64,000 bases of DNA from Leifsonia shinshuensis (GCF_013410375.1 NZ_JACCFL010000001.1:1302001-1366000), one strand, 5' to 3'; shown: positions 1 to 15,923, counted from the first letter of the stretch. The notes: generated by a model from the sequence alone, not told the origin. Numbers and translations are program-made.

Positions 1-66
1 AACCGCGCCGCCCGGACCGCCGTCTTCGCGGCGCGCCTCGATCGGCACGCGGCGCTCGCCGCATGA
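1..66 (+). CDS. 3' end of an unidentified gene (partial)
   Basis: Frame 1 is open from the window edge to a TGA at 64-66 and reads as an Ala/Arg-rich tail ending RHAALAA. It stops 7 bases before the histidine kinase start, which fits the last gene of an operon feeding into the two-component genes. Genes upstream of such kinases are often ABC exporter subunits, but nothing in 21 residues shows that. The product cannot be named and the frame itself is only likely. Confidence 0.35.
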   Translation, partial: NRAARTAVFAARLDRHAALAA

Positions 67-73
67 TGGTCCT

Positions 74-1240
74 GTGGACTTCTGGAGCAGACCCGGGCTG
101 CTGGCGCTCGTACTGAACATCATCGGTGCGGGCGCCGTCGGCTGGTCGCTGGTGCGCGCCCACCCGGCCGACCGTCCGGTGTGGGTGCTCCTCGTGGCGC
201 TGTTCGCGGTCGCCGCCTGGCTGGTCCGCTCGATCCTCACCTTCGCCGGCGCGCGGCGTGCGGCGCTCGTGCTCTGCCTGCTCTCCGCGGTGACCGGCGC
301 GTTCGTCGCCCCGGCCACCGACGGGATCGCGATCGTGCCGCCGGCCGTCGCGGTGCTCTACCTGGTCGGGGACCCGGAGTGGCCGCTGCCGCTCGGCGGG
401 GCCGTGGCCGCGGTCTCGGCGGCGCTCGTCGCGGTGGGCGCCCTCCCGTTCGGCTCGCCCGTCGCGGCGGTGCTCGGCGAGATGGCCGGCATCGTCCTCG
501 CCGCCTTCGCGGGCCTCAGCCGGCGGCAGTTCCGGCTCACCGAGCAGCAGGCGGTGCTGCTGCGCGAGCGCGACCTGGCCATGCGCGAGGAGGCCGCCCG
601 GGTGGCGATCGCCCGCGACCTCCACGACGTGCTCGCGCACAGCCTCGGCGGCCTCGTCATCCAGCTCGACGCGGTGGACGCCCTCCTGGAGGCCGGCGAC
701 GCTCCGGCCGCACGGGAGCGCGTGGTCGCGGCGCGGGGACTGGCGGCCGACGGGCTGGCCGAGGCGCGCCGGGCGGTCGCCGCGCTGCGCGACCCCGACG
801 GCTCGAACGGGGAGGCGGCGGTCGCGCACGCCGACTTCCGTGCGACCCTGGACGACCTCCTCGCCGCCCACCGCACCCTCGGCGGCAGCGCCGCGCTCCG
901 CGAGACGGGAGAGCCGCGGCCGCTCACCTCGGCGCAGGCGACGGCCCTGCAGCGCGCGCTGCAGGAGGCGCTGAGCAACGCGCGCAAGCACGCGCCGGGG
1001 CAGCCGGTGGACGCCGCGCTCGCCTGGCAGACTGAGCGCGTGCTGCTCACCGTCTCCTCCCCGCTGCCGGCGTCCTCCGCGGCCGTCCCCGCGCTCGCCG
1101 CCGAGCTCGCGTCCTCGGGAGGCGGCCACGGCCTGGAGGGGATGCGCGAGCGCTTCGCCGCCCTCCCGCTCGGCGGATCGGTGGCGGCCGCGGCGCGCGA
1201 CGGCCGGTTCACCGTGACGGCCGAAGCGAGGCTGGCGTGA
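74..1240 (+). CDS. Sensor histidine kinase, NarL/DesK type
   Basis: Membrane sensor kinase of 388 residues. Residues about 8-150 are hydrophobic with several membrane segments and no large external domain. The HisKA_3 dimerisation box follows, with RDLHDVLAHSL placing the phospho-accepting histidine at H184. The C-terminal ATPase domain keeps an N-box-like ALQEALSNARKHA and a G-box-like GGHGLEGMRERF. The start is GTG at 74; no convincing Shine-Dalgarno is visible, so the exact start is uncertain. The stop overlaps the regulator start by 4 bases (GTGA), so the two are translationally coupled. The architecture (many membrane helices, short kinase) is that of cell-envelope or drug-stress sensors, but the signal cannot be told from sequence. 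Confidence 0.9.
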   Translation: MDFWSRPGLLALVLNIIGAGAVGWSLVRAHPADRPVWVLLVALFAVAAWLVRSILTFAGARRAALVLCLLSAVTGAFVAPATDGIAIVPPAVAVLYLVGDPEWPLPLGGAVAAVSAALVAVGALPFGSPVAAVLGEMAGIVLAAFAGLSRRQFRLTEQQAVLLRERDLAMREEAARVAIARDLHDVLAHSLGGLVIQLDAVDALLEAGDAPAARERVVAARGLAADGLAEARRAVAALRDPDGSNGEAAVAHADFRATLDDLLAAHRTLGGSAALRETGEPRPLTSAQATALQRALQEALSNARKHAPGQPVDAALAWQTERVLLTVSSPLPASSAAVPALAAELASSGGGHGLEGMRERFAALPLGGSVAAAARDGRFTVTAEARLA

Positions 1241-1944
1241 GCGGCGAGGCCGGCCAGAGCGGCCACAGCGGCCAGAGCGGCCAGGCGGCGCCGGGGGAGC
1301 GCATCCGCGTCGTCGTCGCCGACGACCAGGCGATCATCCGCGACGGCCTGGTCACCGTCCTCGGCCTGCTGCCGGACATGGAGGTCGTGGGGTCCGCCGC
1401 CGACGGCGCCGAGGCGGTGGCGCTCGCCGTGTCCGAGCGTCCCGACGTGGTGCTGATGGACCTCCGCATGCCGGTGCTCGACGGTGTGGGCGCGACCGAG
1501 CGGATCGCGCGCGAGGCGCCGGGCTCCGCCGTGCTCGTGCTGACGACCTTCGCGGACGACGACTCGATCCTCACCGCGTTGCGGGCGGGCGCGCGCGGCT
1601 ACCTCACCAAGGACGCCGGCCGCGCCGAGCTCGCCGCCGCCGTCCGCGCGGTCGCCCGCGGTCAGGCGACTTTCGCTCCGGAGGTCGGCGCCCGCATCAT
1701 CGGCTCGCTCACCTCCGCCGCGCCCGCGAAGCCCGACCCGGCGGGCGCGCTGGTGGAGCGCTTCCCCGCGCTGACCCGGCGCGAGGCGGAGGTGCTGGGC
1801 CTCGTCGCGGACGGCCTCAGCAACGGCGAGATCGCCTCCGCCTTGTTCGTGGGCGGCGCCACGGTCAAGACCCACATCAACGCGATCTTCGCCAAGCTCG
1901 GCGTCTCCTCGCGCGCCCAGGCCATCGCACTCGTCCGCCGCTAG
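1237..1944 (+). CDS. Response regulator, NarL/FixJ (LuxR) family
   Basis: 235-residue transcription regulator paired with the kinase immediately upstream. The receiver domain starts near residue 22 (RIRVVVADDQ) with acidic pocket D29/D30 and phospho-acceptor D75 in VVLMDLRMP. The LuxR-type helix-turn-helix is near the C-terminus (LTRREAEVLGLVADGLSNGE). The start is GTG, overlapping the kinase stop. The first 20 residues are an unusual Gly/Ser/Gln/His repeat with no counterpart in the family. Its targets are unknown; such regulators often control a neighbouring transporter, here possibly the truncated gene at the window edge. Confidence 0.92.
   Translation: MSGEAGQSGHSGQSGQAAPGERIRVVVADDQAIIRDGLVTVLGLLPDMEVVGSAADGAEAVALAVSERPDVVLMDLRMPVLDGVGATERIAREAPGSAVLVLTTFADDDSILTALRAGARGYLTKDAGRAELAAAVRAVARGQATFAPEVGARIIGSLTSAAPAKPDPAGALVERFPALTRREAEVLGLVADGLSNGEIASALFVGGATVKTHINAIFAKLGVSSRAQAIALVRR
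1252..1287 (+). repeat. Four 9-bp tandem repeats in the regulator N-terminus
   Basis: Units ggccagagc, ggccacagc, ggccagagc and ggccaggcg follow one another in frame. They encode the low-complexity GQSGHSGQSGQA segment before the receiver domain. The repeat keeps the frame, so length changes by slippage would be tolerated. Confidence 0.7.
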
Positions 1945-2012
1945 CCGCCGAGCACAGGAAAACCGTCGCCCGATCCGGTTGATTCACGACGTTTTCCCTG
2001 TGCTCGGCGGCT
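1943..2012. terminator. Long inverted repeat after the response regulator
   Basis: The arm at 1943-1963 (21 bases) is the reverse complement of 1991-2012 apart from one extra C, with a 27-base spacer. The left arm begins inside the regulator stop codon and the right arm ends about 20 bases before the SDR start. It can fold as a long stem in RNA from either strand. The large loop and lack of a T tract make it an atypical terminator; it could also be an operator or a repeat-derived element. Confidence 0.5.
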
Positions 2013-2032
2013 GGGCGAGGGAGGATGGGCGC

Positions 2033-3064
2033 ATGAGTGATCGGGTACTGGTGACGGGCGGCTCGGGGTTCGTGGGGGCGCACTGCGTGCTCGCCCTGCT
2101 GAACGCGGGGTACCAGGTGCGGACGACCATCCGGTCCCCGCAGCGCGCCGCCGACGTGCGGTCGCAGCTGGCGGCGGGGGGCATCGACGACGCGGGGGAC
2201 CGGCTGGAGTTCGCCGTCGCCGACCTCCTCGACGACGCGGGCTGGGCCGACGCGGTGGCAGACTGCCGGTTCGTCCTGCACGTGGCCTCCCCGTTCCCGA
2301 TGACCGAGCCGAAGGACCCCGACGAGCTGGTGCGGCCGGCGCGGGAGGGCGCCCTGCGCGTGCTCCGGGCCTCCCGCGACGCCGGCGTGGAGCGGGTCGT
2401 CCTCACCTCCTCCTTCGCCGCGATCGGCTACGGCCACGCGCCGACGCGGCAGCCGTTCACCGAGGTGGACTGGACCGAGCTCGACAGCGGCCGCCCGATC
2501 AGCGCCTACGTCCGCTCCAAGACCCTCGCCGAGCACGCCGCCTGGGACTTCATCGCCAAGGAGGGTGGCGACCTGCAGCTCGCCACCGTCAATCCCGTCG
2601 GCATCCTCGGCCCGGTGCTCGGCCCCGACTACTCCAGCTCGGTCGAGCTGGTGAAGCTCGTCAAGGAGGGCCGCCTCCCGCGCCTGCCCGACGTGTACTT
2701 CGGCGTCGTGGACGTTCGCGACGTCGCCGGCCTGCACCTGCTCGCGATGACGAAGCCGGAGGCGGCGGGCGAGCGCTTCCTCGCCACCGCCGGCGATGCG
2801 CTCGGCGCACCGGAGCTCGCGCTCATCATCCGCGGCCACCTCGGCTCGCCCGCGGGCGACCGCGTGCAGACCCGTCTCATGCCGTCCTGGGTCCTGAAGG
2901 CCGTGGCCCCGTTCAGCCGCCGGGTGCGCGGGTCGCTGCCGGACATCGGCGTCTACCGCAACGGCTCGTCCGCCAAGGCGCGGACCCTGCTCGGCTGGCG
3001 GCCGCGCTCCCGCGAGGAGGCCGTGATCGCGACCGTGGACTCCCTGCCCCCGCGCCTGAAATAA
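2033..3064 (+). CDS. NAD(P)-dependent epimerase/reductase, extended SDR family
   Basis: 343-residue oxidoreductase. The Rossmann nucleotide-binding motif TGGSGFVG lies at residues 8-15 and the catalytic YVRSK gives Y159 and K163, with SS(F) about 30 residues earlier. Overall it resembles dihydroflavonol-4-reductase-like aldehyde/ketone reductases and NAD-dependent epimerases. The ATG at 2033 is preferred because it has a purine-rich gagggagga upstream and gives an N-terminus at the Rossmann strand; an in-frame earlier start at 1979 would fall in the inverted repeat. The gene stands alone between the two-component pair and rpoB. The substrate is unknown. Confidence 0.88.
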   Translation: MSDRVLVTGGSGFVGAHCVLALLNAGYQVRTTIRSPQRAADVRSQLAAGGIDDAGDRLEFAVADLLDDAGWADAVADCRFVLHVASPFPMTEPKDPDELVRPAREGALRVLRASRDAGVERVVLTSSFAAIGYGHAPTRQPFTEVDWTELDSGRPISAYVRSKTLAEHAAWDFIAKEGGDLQLATVNPVGILGPVLGPDYSSSVELVKLVKEGRLPRLPDVYFGVVDVRDVAGLHLLAMTKPEAAGERFLATAGDALGAPELALIIRGHLGSPAGDRVQTRLMPSWVLKAVAPFSRRVRGSLPDIGVYRNGSSAKARTLLGWRPRSREEAVIATVDSLPPRLK

Positions 3065-3128
3065 CCCGGGAATATCTGGGCGGCCGCGCGGTTATACACC
3101 GAGACTGCGCCTCCGGTCAAGAAAAGAC

Positions 3129-3158
3129 TGGACACGGCGCGTCAGTTTGACATATAGT
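3129..3158 (+). promoter_or_regulatory. Promoter of rpoBC
   Basis: TGGACA at 3129-3134 and TATAGT at 3153-3158 are separated by 18 bases, a good match to the housekeeping sigma-70-type consensus. It would give a leader of roughly 185 bases before rpoB (3165-3350). A TTGACA at 3147-3152 overlaps but has no A/T-rich -10 at the right distance downstream. Apart from this promoter and leader, the 3065-3350 gap holds no gene that I can see. Confidence 0.6.
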
Positions 3159-3350
3159 GGTTCTTTGCGCTCCCACGCACACCCTTGCCTTCATATTGCG
3201 GTCGGCTCTGACTTTCCCCGCGCGCGTCTGGGCCCGGTTTCTCCGGGTCAGATACGGCGCCGCGAGACGTGTCTGGGAGTCCTCGTCCCTCACAACACCA
3301 CATCTCGACCGACAGTAACTGGCCCGACGGGGCCCACGGAGGTTATTTCC

Positions 3351-6848
<3,498 letters not shown>

Positions 6849-6898
6849 CCCGGTAGCCAGACCCAACTGACGAATCTTCTATAGGAGAGAGTGAAACA

Positions 6899-10774
<3,876 letters not shown>

Positions 10775-10790
10775 GGTTCCCCGCACGATC

Positions 10791-10828
10791 GAAGGCCCCC
10801 GGCGTCTGCCGGGGGCCTTCGTCGTTCC
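10791..10828 (+). terminator. Terminator of rpoBC
   Basis: A perfect 13-bp stem (10791-10803 with 10808-10820) closes a GTCT loop, followed by gtcgttcc. This is a strong GC hairpin with a weak T run, as is common in high-GC genomes. Confidence 0.88.
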
Positions 10829-10845
10829 CCGGGCGACGCATACGG

Positions 10846-10857
10846 GACAATAGAGGG
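10846..10857 (+). promoter_or_regulatory. -10 element for a leaderless gene
   Basis: GACAAT (10846-10851) is followed by six bases (agaggg) and the GTG start at 10858. The distance from a -10 hexamer to a transcription start is about the same, so the mRNA probably begins at or next to the start codon. The same geometry recurs before truA, the GNAT gene and glmM in this window. Confidence 0.45.
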
Positions 10858-11088
10858 GTGTGGAGACAGCTTCTGGAGTACACCGACACCGTCGGCCGCT
10901 CGATGGTCGGCTTCGCGGCGGTGGCGCTCGTCGTCGCCGTGGTGAGCTTCGTCGTCGGCATCGTCCAGGCCGTCTCAGGCCACGCCGCAGGCACTCTCCC
11001 GTTCTGGATGACGACGATGGGTTGCGCGGTGCTCGCCGGCGTCCTCGTCTACCTCGCGAGCCGCCGGGGCGACCTCCGGCGGCGGTGA
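10858..11088 (+). CDS. Small membrane protein of unknown function
   Basis: 76 residues with two predicted membrane helices (about 18-40 and 48-66) and an Arg-rich C-terminal tail (SRRGDLRRR), suggesting the tail faces the cytoplasm. The start is GTG, probably leaderless. It sits between the rpoC terminator and the type IV pilus operon and has its own promoter, so it is not clearly part of either. I do not recognise the family. Confidence 0.65.
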   Translation: MWRQLLEYTDTVGRSMVGFAAVALVVAVVSFVVGIVQAVSGHAAGTLPFWMTTMGCAVLAGVLVYLASRRGDLRRR

Positions 11089-11143
11089 GAACCACACCCT
11101 GAGGCGCTGGCCCCCTTTAATGGGGCACCCGCAAGCGGGACTG

Positions 11144-11171
11144 TTGAGCGGACTTCAGCGGCCGTTACTGT
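11144..11171 (+). promoter_or_regulatory. Candidate promoter of the pilus operon
   Basis: TTGAGC (11144-11149) and TACTGT (11166-11171) are spaced by 16 bases. A start near 11178 would give a leader of about 90 bases ahead of pilB. The match is moderate. Confidence 0.35.
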
Positions 11172-11267
11172 GACAGGGCTTCGCCCCGCCCGGAGACTCG
11201 CCCGGGCGACGGCGGCGCTCTGCCGTCTACCCGAGGCCGGCAGGACCCCTATCCGAGGAGGTCCCCC
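11172..11267 (+). promoter_or_regulatory. Structured 5' leader of pilB
   Basis: Several stems are visible: gggc/gccc around a TTC loop (11176-11186), a 7-bp stem 11187-11193 with 11202-11208, and an overlapping alternative gacggc/gccgtc (11208-11213 with 11222-11227). A ggacc/ggtcc hairpin would mask the GAGGAGG Shine-Dalgarno just before the GTG start. Mutually exclusive stems plus a sequestered ribosome site suggest regulation at translation. It does not match the c-di-GMP riboswitch consensus that I know. Confidence 0.4.
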
Positions 11268-12929
11268 GTGGCGTCCATGACCGAGATCCTCATCTTGCAC
11301 GGCCATCTCCCGATCGAGTACCTCGACCGGGTCGAGACCGAGCCGAACTCCGATGAAGCCGTCGTCCGCGATCTGCTGGGCCGCGGTGCGATCACGCCTG
11401 CGCAGCTCGCGCGCGCCCGCGCGGCGCTCGCGGGCCTGCCGTTCGTCGAGCTCGCCGACTATCCCGTCGATCGCGCCGCGGTCGGCTTGATCCCCGGTGC
11501 GATCTGCCGCCGCCACACTGTGCTGCCGGTGGGCGTCGTGGACGGTTCGGTCATCCTGGCGATGGCCGACCCCGGGAACGTCTTCGCGATCGACGACGTC
11601 CGCGCCGCCGCCCGGATGAGCGTGACCCCGCTCGTCGCGGAGGAGTCCGACCTCCTCACCGCGATCGACCGCCACATCCGCGCCGACGACGAGCTCAGCG
11701 ACCTCACCACCACGCTCGAGGAGGAGTCCGCTCCCGCCGAGGATCAGAGTCTGCTGACGGAGACGGACGACGAGGCGCCGATCGTACGGTTTGTGAACCT
11801 GCTCGTGAGCCAGGCCATCCAGGACCACGCCTCCGACATCCACATCGAGCCGGCGGAGCACGACGTGCGGGTCCGCTATCGCATCGACGGCGTGCTGCAC
11901 GCGATGCAGAGCGCGCCCAAGGCCATCCAGAACGGTGTCATCTCGCGGCTGAAGATCATGAGCGACATCGACATCGCCGAGCGCCGCAAGCCGCAGGACG
12001 GCCGCATGTCGGTGGTGCACGGCGGCCGCCAGATCGACCTGCGCGTCGCCACACTCCCGACGGTGTGGGGCGAGAAGGTCGTCATGCGGATCCTGGACAA
12101 CACGAACACCGGGATGACGCTCACGGACCTCAATCTGCTCGAGCGCAACTTCGAGACCTACAAGGCGTCCTACTCGAAGCCGTACGGGATGATCCTGGTC
12201 ACCGGCCCGACCGGCTCGGGCAAGTCGACCACCCTGTACACGACGCTGAATGCTGTCGCCCGGCCGGAGATCAACGTGATCACGGTCGAGGACCCGGTGG
12301 AGTACCGGATGCACGGCATCAACCAGGTGCAGGTGAACCCGAAGGCGGGCCTCACGTTCGCGAGCGCGCTGCGGAGCATCCTCCGCAGCGACCCCGACGT
12401 GGTGCTCCTGGGCGAGATCCGCGACCACGAGACCGCCCAGATCGCCATCGAGGCGTCGCTGACGGGCCACCTCGTACTCTCGACCCTGCACACCAACGAC
12501 GCGCCCAGCGCAGTCACCCGGCTCACCGAGATGGACATCGAGCCGTTCCTGGTCGGCTCCGCCCTCGACTGCGTGGTCGCCCAGCGCCTCGCCCGCCGGC
12601 TGTGCGACCGCTGCAAGAAGCCGGGGACGTACACGCACGACGATCTGCGGAGGATGCGGTTCGAGGTTCCGGACGAGCAATTGCCGCCGGTCTTCGTTCC
12701 CGCGGGCTGCCCGGCCTGCTCGAACACGGGGTACCGGGGTCGCATCGCGGTGCACGAGGTCATGGCGGTGACGGAGGAGATCGAGCGCCTCACCGTCGAT
12801 CGTGCCTCCAGCGCCGACATCGGCCGGGTCGCCCGCGCGCAGGGGATGCTGACCCTGCGCGAGGACGGCTGGGAGAAGGTCAAGCGCGGCATGACGTCCG
12901 TCGAAGAGATCCTGAGAGTGGTCGCCTAG
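11268..12929 (+). CDS. pilB: Type IV pilus assembly (extension) ATPase
   Basis: 553-residue GspE/PilB-family hexameric ATPase that drives pilus polymerisation at the cytoplasmic face. The N-terminal MshEN-like domain (about 5-150) is degenerate at its GxxL repeat positions. The ATPase core has Walker A GPTGSGKST at 313-321, a Walker B-like VVLLGEIRD and the His box STLHTNDA. A four-cysteine zinc motif CDRC...CPAC near residues 447-485 separates it from PilT. GTG at 11268 is chosen for its AGGAGG six bases upstream; an in-frame ATG lies 9 bases later. It is the first gene of the pilus operon and pilT follows after 8 bases. Confidence 0.93.
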   Translation: MASMTEILILHGHLPIEYLDRVETEPNSDEAVVRDLLGRGAITPAQLARARAALAGLPFVELADYPVDRAAVGLIPGAICRRHTVLPVGVVDGSVILAMADPGNVFAIDDVRAAARMSVTPLVAEESDLLTAIDRHIRADDELSDLTTTLEEESAPAEDQSLLTETDDEAPIVRFVNLLVSQAIQDHASDIHIEPAEHDVRVRYRIDGVLHAMQSAPKAIQNGVISRLKIMSDIDIAERRKPQDGRMSVVHGGRQIDLRVATLPTVWGEKVVMRILDNTNTGMTLTDLNLLERNFETYKASYSKPYGMILVTGPTGSGKSTTLYTTLNAVARPEINVITVEDPVEYRMHGINQVQVNPKAGLTFASALRSILRSDPDVVLLGEIRDHETAQIAIEASLTGHLVLSTLHTNDAPSAVTRLTEMDIEPFLVGSALDCVVAQRLARRLCDRCKKPGTYTHDDLRRMRFEVPDEQLPPVFVPAGCPACSNTGYRGRIAVHEVMAVTEEIERLTVDRASSADIGRVARAQGMLTLREDGWEKVKRGMTSVEEILRVVA

Positions 12930-12937
12930 GAGGGCCG

Positions 12938-14674
12938 ATGACAACGAACGACGAGAGCTGGGGCGGGTTCCCGCCGCCGAGCGAGAAGCCGATGTACGAG
13001 ATCCCGGTGACGCCGCCAGGTGCGTCGGCGGCCGGCTGGGCTCCCGGTGCCGGTGTGCCGTTGATGCCCCCGTCGCCGTCCTTCTCGGCGTTCGAGGCCC
13101 CGGCCTACCCGGCGCCCGCGTACGAACCTCCCACCGGCGCCGCACAGCCGGTGGCGTATGAGCCGCCGGCGGCGTACGAGCCGCCAGCGGCGTACGAGCC
13201 GCCGGTGGCGTACGAGCCGCCCGCCGCATACGAGCAGCCGGGCGCGTACGACCCGCCGCCCTACATCCCGCCGGCCGTGTCGGCCGCCGCCCCGCAGCCC
13301 GCGTACGACCCGCCGACATCGTCCTCCGTCGTCTGGTCGCTCGACTCCGGTCCTGACCAGACCCCGGCAGTCACTGAGGCGCACGACCCCGTTCGCCGGC
13401 TGATCCCCGAAGGCCGCCGTGCCGCCACCCCGACGCCGGACTTCCAGATCATCGAGCCGGTCGCGAGCCGGCCGGAGATCCCCGAAATCGACGAGACGCT
13501 CACCCAGCCCGAGCGGGAAGCACTCGAGAAGGCCGACAAAGACCTGATCGCAGCCCTCCACGAGGTCGTCTTCCAGAAGGCCTCCGACCTCCACGTCACC
13601 GTGGGTGCGCCTCCGACCATCCGTGTCGACGGCGGACTGCGGCCCGCGGCGAGCACCGAGCCGTGGAACCACGACCGCACGAGAAAGGCGCTGATGAGCC
13701 TGCTGGACGAACGGCAGTTGCAGATCTTCGAGCGCGAGCACGAGCTCGATTTCGCGTTCACGATCTCGGCCAACTCCCGTTTCCGCGTCAACCTCTACCA
13801 GCAGCGCGGCTCGTACGGTGGGGCGTTCCGCCTCATCCCGACGGAGATCAAGCAGCTCTCCGCCCTGGGGGTGCCCGATGCCGTCGGCCAATTCTCGCAG
13901 CTTCCGCGCGGTCTGGTCCTCGTCACCGGCCCGACCGGCTCCGGCAAGTCGACGACGCTCGCCGCGCTCATCGACCTGGTCAACAGCACGCGCTCGGACC
14001 ACATCGTGACGGTCGAGGACCCGATCGAGTTCATGCACGAGCACAAGAAATCGATCGTGAACCAGCGGGAGGTCGGGCACGACACCCACAGCTTCGCGAA
14101 CGCCCTCAAGCACGTGTTGCGCCAAGACCCCGACGTCATTCTCATCGGCGAGCTCCGCGACCTGGAGACGATCTCGGTCGCGCTGACCGCCGCCGAGACC
14201 GGCCACCTGGTGTTCGCGACGCTGCACACGCAGGACGCGCCGCAGACCATCGACCGCGTCATCGACGTCTTCCCGCCGCATCAGCAGGACCAGGTGCGCG
14301 CCCAGCTGGCGGGCACCCTGCAGGGCGTCGTCTCGCAGACGCTCATCAAGCGCGCCAACGGCAAGGGCCGTGTTGTGGCCACGGAGATCCTGATGATGAC
14401 GCCAGCCATCGCGAACGTCATCCGCGAGGGCAAGACGTATCAGATCGCCTCCATGATGCAGGCCGGACGCGAGTCGGGCATGCGCACGATGGACCAGCAC
14501 CTGGCCGACCTGGTCAACTCGGGCGTCATCACGCGGCACGCCGCAGTGGAGAAGGCTCATGACGTGGAGGGCCTCAACCGCCTCATCCAGCGCGTCGAAT
14601 CGCCTGCGGAGTCGTCGGTCATGTCGAGCGGCCCGGACTTCGGCGACAGCTACTCCGGGACGGTGGTGCGCTGA
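12938..14674 (+). CDS. pilT: Type IV pilus retraction ATPase with a long Pro-rich N-terminus
   Basis: 578 residues. The C-terminal two-thirds is a PilT-type ATPase: it starts near residue 195 with an LHEVVFQKASDLHVTVG stretch, has Walker A GPTGSGKST at 331-339, VILIGELRD and the His box ATLHTQDA, and lacks the zinc cysteines of PilB. PilT depolymerises the pilin fibre, so this pilus is probably retractile. The first ~190 residues are not part of the usual ~350-residue protein. They are low complexity, Pro/Ala/Tyr/Glu-rich, and include six AYEPPA-type repeats. ATG at 12938 lies just after a GGAGGG; the stop overlaps the pilC start (TGATG). Confidence 0.9.
   Translation: MTTNDESWGGFPPPSEKPMYEIPVTPPGASAAGWAPGAGVPLMPPSPSFSAFEAPAYPAPAYEPPTGAAQPVAYEPPAAYEPPAAYEPPVAYEPPAAYEQPGAYDPPPYIPPAVSAAAPQPAYDPPTSSSVVWSLDSGPDQTPAVTEAHDPVRRLIPEGRRAATPTPDFQIIEPVASRPEIPEIDETLTQPEREALEKADKDLIAALHEVVFQKASDLHVTVGAPPTIRVDGGLRPAASTEPWNHDRTRKALMSLLDERQLQIFEREHELDFAFTISANSRFRVNLYQQRGSYGGAFRLIPTEIKQLSALGVPDAVGQFSQLPRGLVLVTGPTGSGKSTTLAALIDLVNSTRSDHIVTVEDPIEFMHEHKKSIVNQREVGHDTHSFANALKHVLRQDPDVILIGELRDLETISVALTAAETGHLVFATLHTQDAPQTIDRVIDVFPPHQQDQVRAQLAGTLQGVVSQTLIKRANGKGRVVATEILMMTPAIANVIREGKTYQIASMMQAGRESGMRTMDQHLADLVNSGVITRHAAVEKAHDVEGLNRLIQRVESPAESSVMSSGPDFGDSYSGTVVR
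13154..13261 (+). repeat. Six 18-bp tandem repeats encoding AYEPPA-type units
   Basis: In-frame 18-base units give residues 73-108 of the PilT-like ATPase: AYEPPA, AYEPPA, AYEPPV, AYEPPA, AYEQPG, AYDPPP. The copies differ by a few bases each. Being multiples of three, copy-number changes would alter the tail length without breaking the ATPase. Confidence 0.8.
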
Positions 14675-15903
14675 TGCCGGTCACCACCCCGTACAACTAC
14701 AAAGGTCGCGACGCCGACGGCAAGGTCGTCAAGGGCCGCGTCGACGCCTCCAGCGAGGCCGCTGTCGCCTCTCGCCTGCGCACCATGGGCCTCTCGCCCG
14801 TCGCCATCACAGAGGCCGCGGCCGGCACCGGCCTGAACCGGGAGATCAAGTTCGGCGGCGGCTCGGGGGTCAAACTCAAGGACCTCGCGATCATGAGCCG
14901 CCAGATGGCGACCATGATCGGCGCAGGCCTGTCCCTGCTGCGCACGCTGAACATCCTCGCCGAGCAGTCCGCCAACAAGAAGCTGCAGACCGTCCTGGGC
15001 GACGTGCGCGATCAGGTCGAAGCCGGCACTGCGGTCTCGGAGGCGATGCGCAAGCACGCGATCGTCTTCCCTCCGCTCATGATCAACATGGTCCGCGCGG
15101 GGGAGACCGGCGGCTTCCTCGACGGTGCTCTGGAGGCGGTGGCCGACAACTTCGAGAAGGAGGTGAAGCTCCGCGGCGCGATCAAGTCGGCGATGACCTA
15201 CCCGGTCATCGTGCTGATCATGTCGCTGGTCGGCGTCCTGGCGATGCTGATCTTCATCGTGCCGATCTTCGAGAAGATGTTCACCGGGCTGGGCAAACAG
15301 CTCCCGGCGCCCACAGAACTGCTCGTGATCATCTCCCACCAGATGGTGTGGATAGCGCCGCTCATCGCCGTCGTCGCCATCGCCTTCGCGATCTGGTGGC
15401 CGCGCCACAAGAACGACGAGAACGTCCGTCGCCGGCTCGATCCGTTCAAGCTCCGGATGCCCGTATTCGGCGCCCTGATCAAGAAGATCGCGATCGCGCG
15501 GTTCAGCCGGAACTTCGCGAACATGATCTCCGCGGGTGTGCCGATCCTGCAGGCCCTGAGGATCGTGGGGGAGACCAGCGGCAACTGGGTGATAGAGAAC
15601 TCGCTCGTGGAGGTCGCCGAGGGCGTGCGCCAGGGCGAGTCGATCGCGACGCCGCTGAGTAAGCAGACGGTGTTCCCGGCGATGGTCACCCAGATGGTGG
15701 CGGTCGGCGAGGACGCCGGCTCGCTGGACACCATGCTCGACAAGATCGCCGACTTCTACGAGGCGGAAGTCGAGTCCACCACCGAGCAGCTCACCTCGCT
15801 CATCGAGCCGCTCATGATCGCCTTCTTGGGCGTCGTGATCGGCGGCATGGTCGTCGCCCTGTACCTTCCCATCTTCGGGATCGCGGGCGCCGTCGGGAGC
15901 TGA
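14674..15903 (+). CDS. pilC: Type IV pilus inner-membrane platform protein
   Basis: 409 residues with two T2SSF domains (about 70-195 and 275-400) and three membrane segments (around 175-200, 225-245 and 380-400). The start of the first domain, MSRQMATMIGAGLSLLRTLN, and its repeat, FSRNFANMISAGVPILQALR, are typical of PilC/GspF. PilC is the platform on which PilB and PilT act. Its ATG overlaps the pilT stop by one base, showing tight coupling of the motor genes. A hairpin 20 bases past the stop probably separates it from the pilin gene. Confidence 0.93.
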   Translation: MPVTTPYNYKGRDADGKVVKGRVDASSEAAVASRLRTMGLSPVAITEAAAGTGLNREIKFGGGSGVKLKDLAIMSRQMATMIGAGLSLLRTLNILAEQSANKKLQTVLGDVRDQVEAGTAVSEAMRKHAIVFPPLMINMVRAGETGGFLDGALEAVADNFEKEVKLRGAIKSAMTYPVIVLIMSLVGVLAMLIFIVPIFEKMFTGLGKQLPAPTELLVIISHQMVWIAPLIAVVAIAFAIWWPRHKNDENVRRRLDPFKLRMPVFGALIKKIAIARFSRNFANMISAGVPILQALRIVGETSGNWVIENSLVEVAEGVRQGESIATPLSKQTVFPAMVTQMVAVGEDAGSLDTMLDKIADFYEAEVESTTEQLTSLIEPLMIAFLGVVIGGMVVALYLPIFGIAGAVGS

Positions 15904-15923
15904 TCCAGGCAATTCCACCGGCA

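Noticed and set aside
3062..3094. Terminator after the SDR gene
   Set aside because: Only a weak taacc/ggtta pair and a GC-rich palindrome without a convincing stem-loop.
3147..3152. TTGACA as the -35 of the rpoB promoter
   Set aside because: No A/T-rich -10 lies 16-19 bases downstream; the TGGACA/TATAGT pair fits better.
11100..11267. c-di-GMP (GEMM) riboswitch before pilB
   Set aside because: The conserved GEMM sequence blocks are not found; only generic hairpins are seen.
11049..13319. Long minus-strand frame opposite pilB and the pilT start
   Set aside because: Arg/Ala-rich shadow; both sense genes have complete motif sets.
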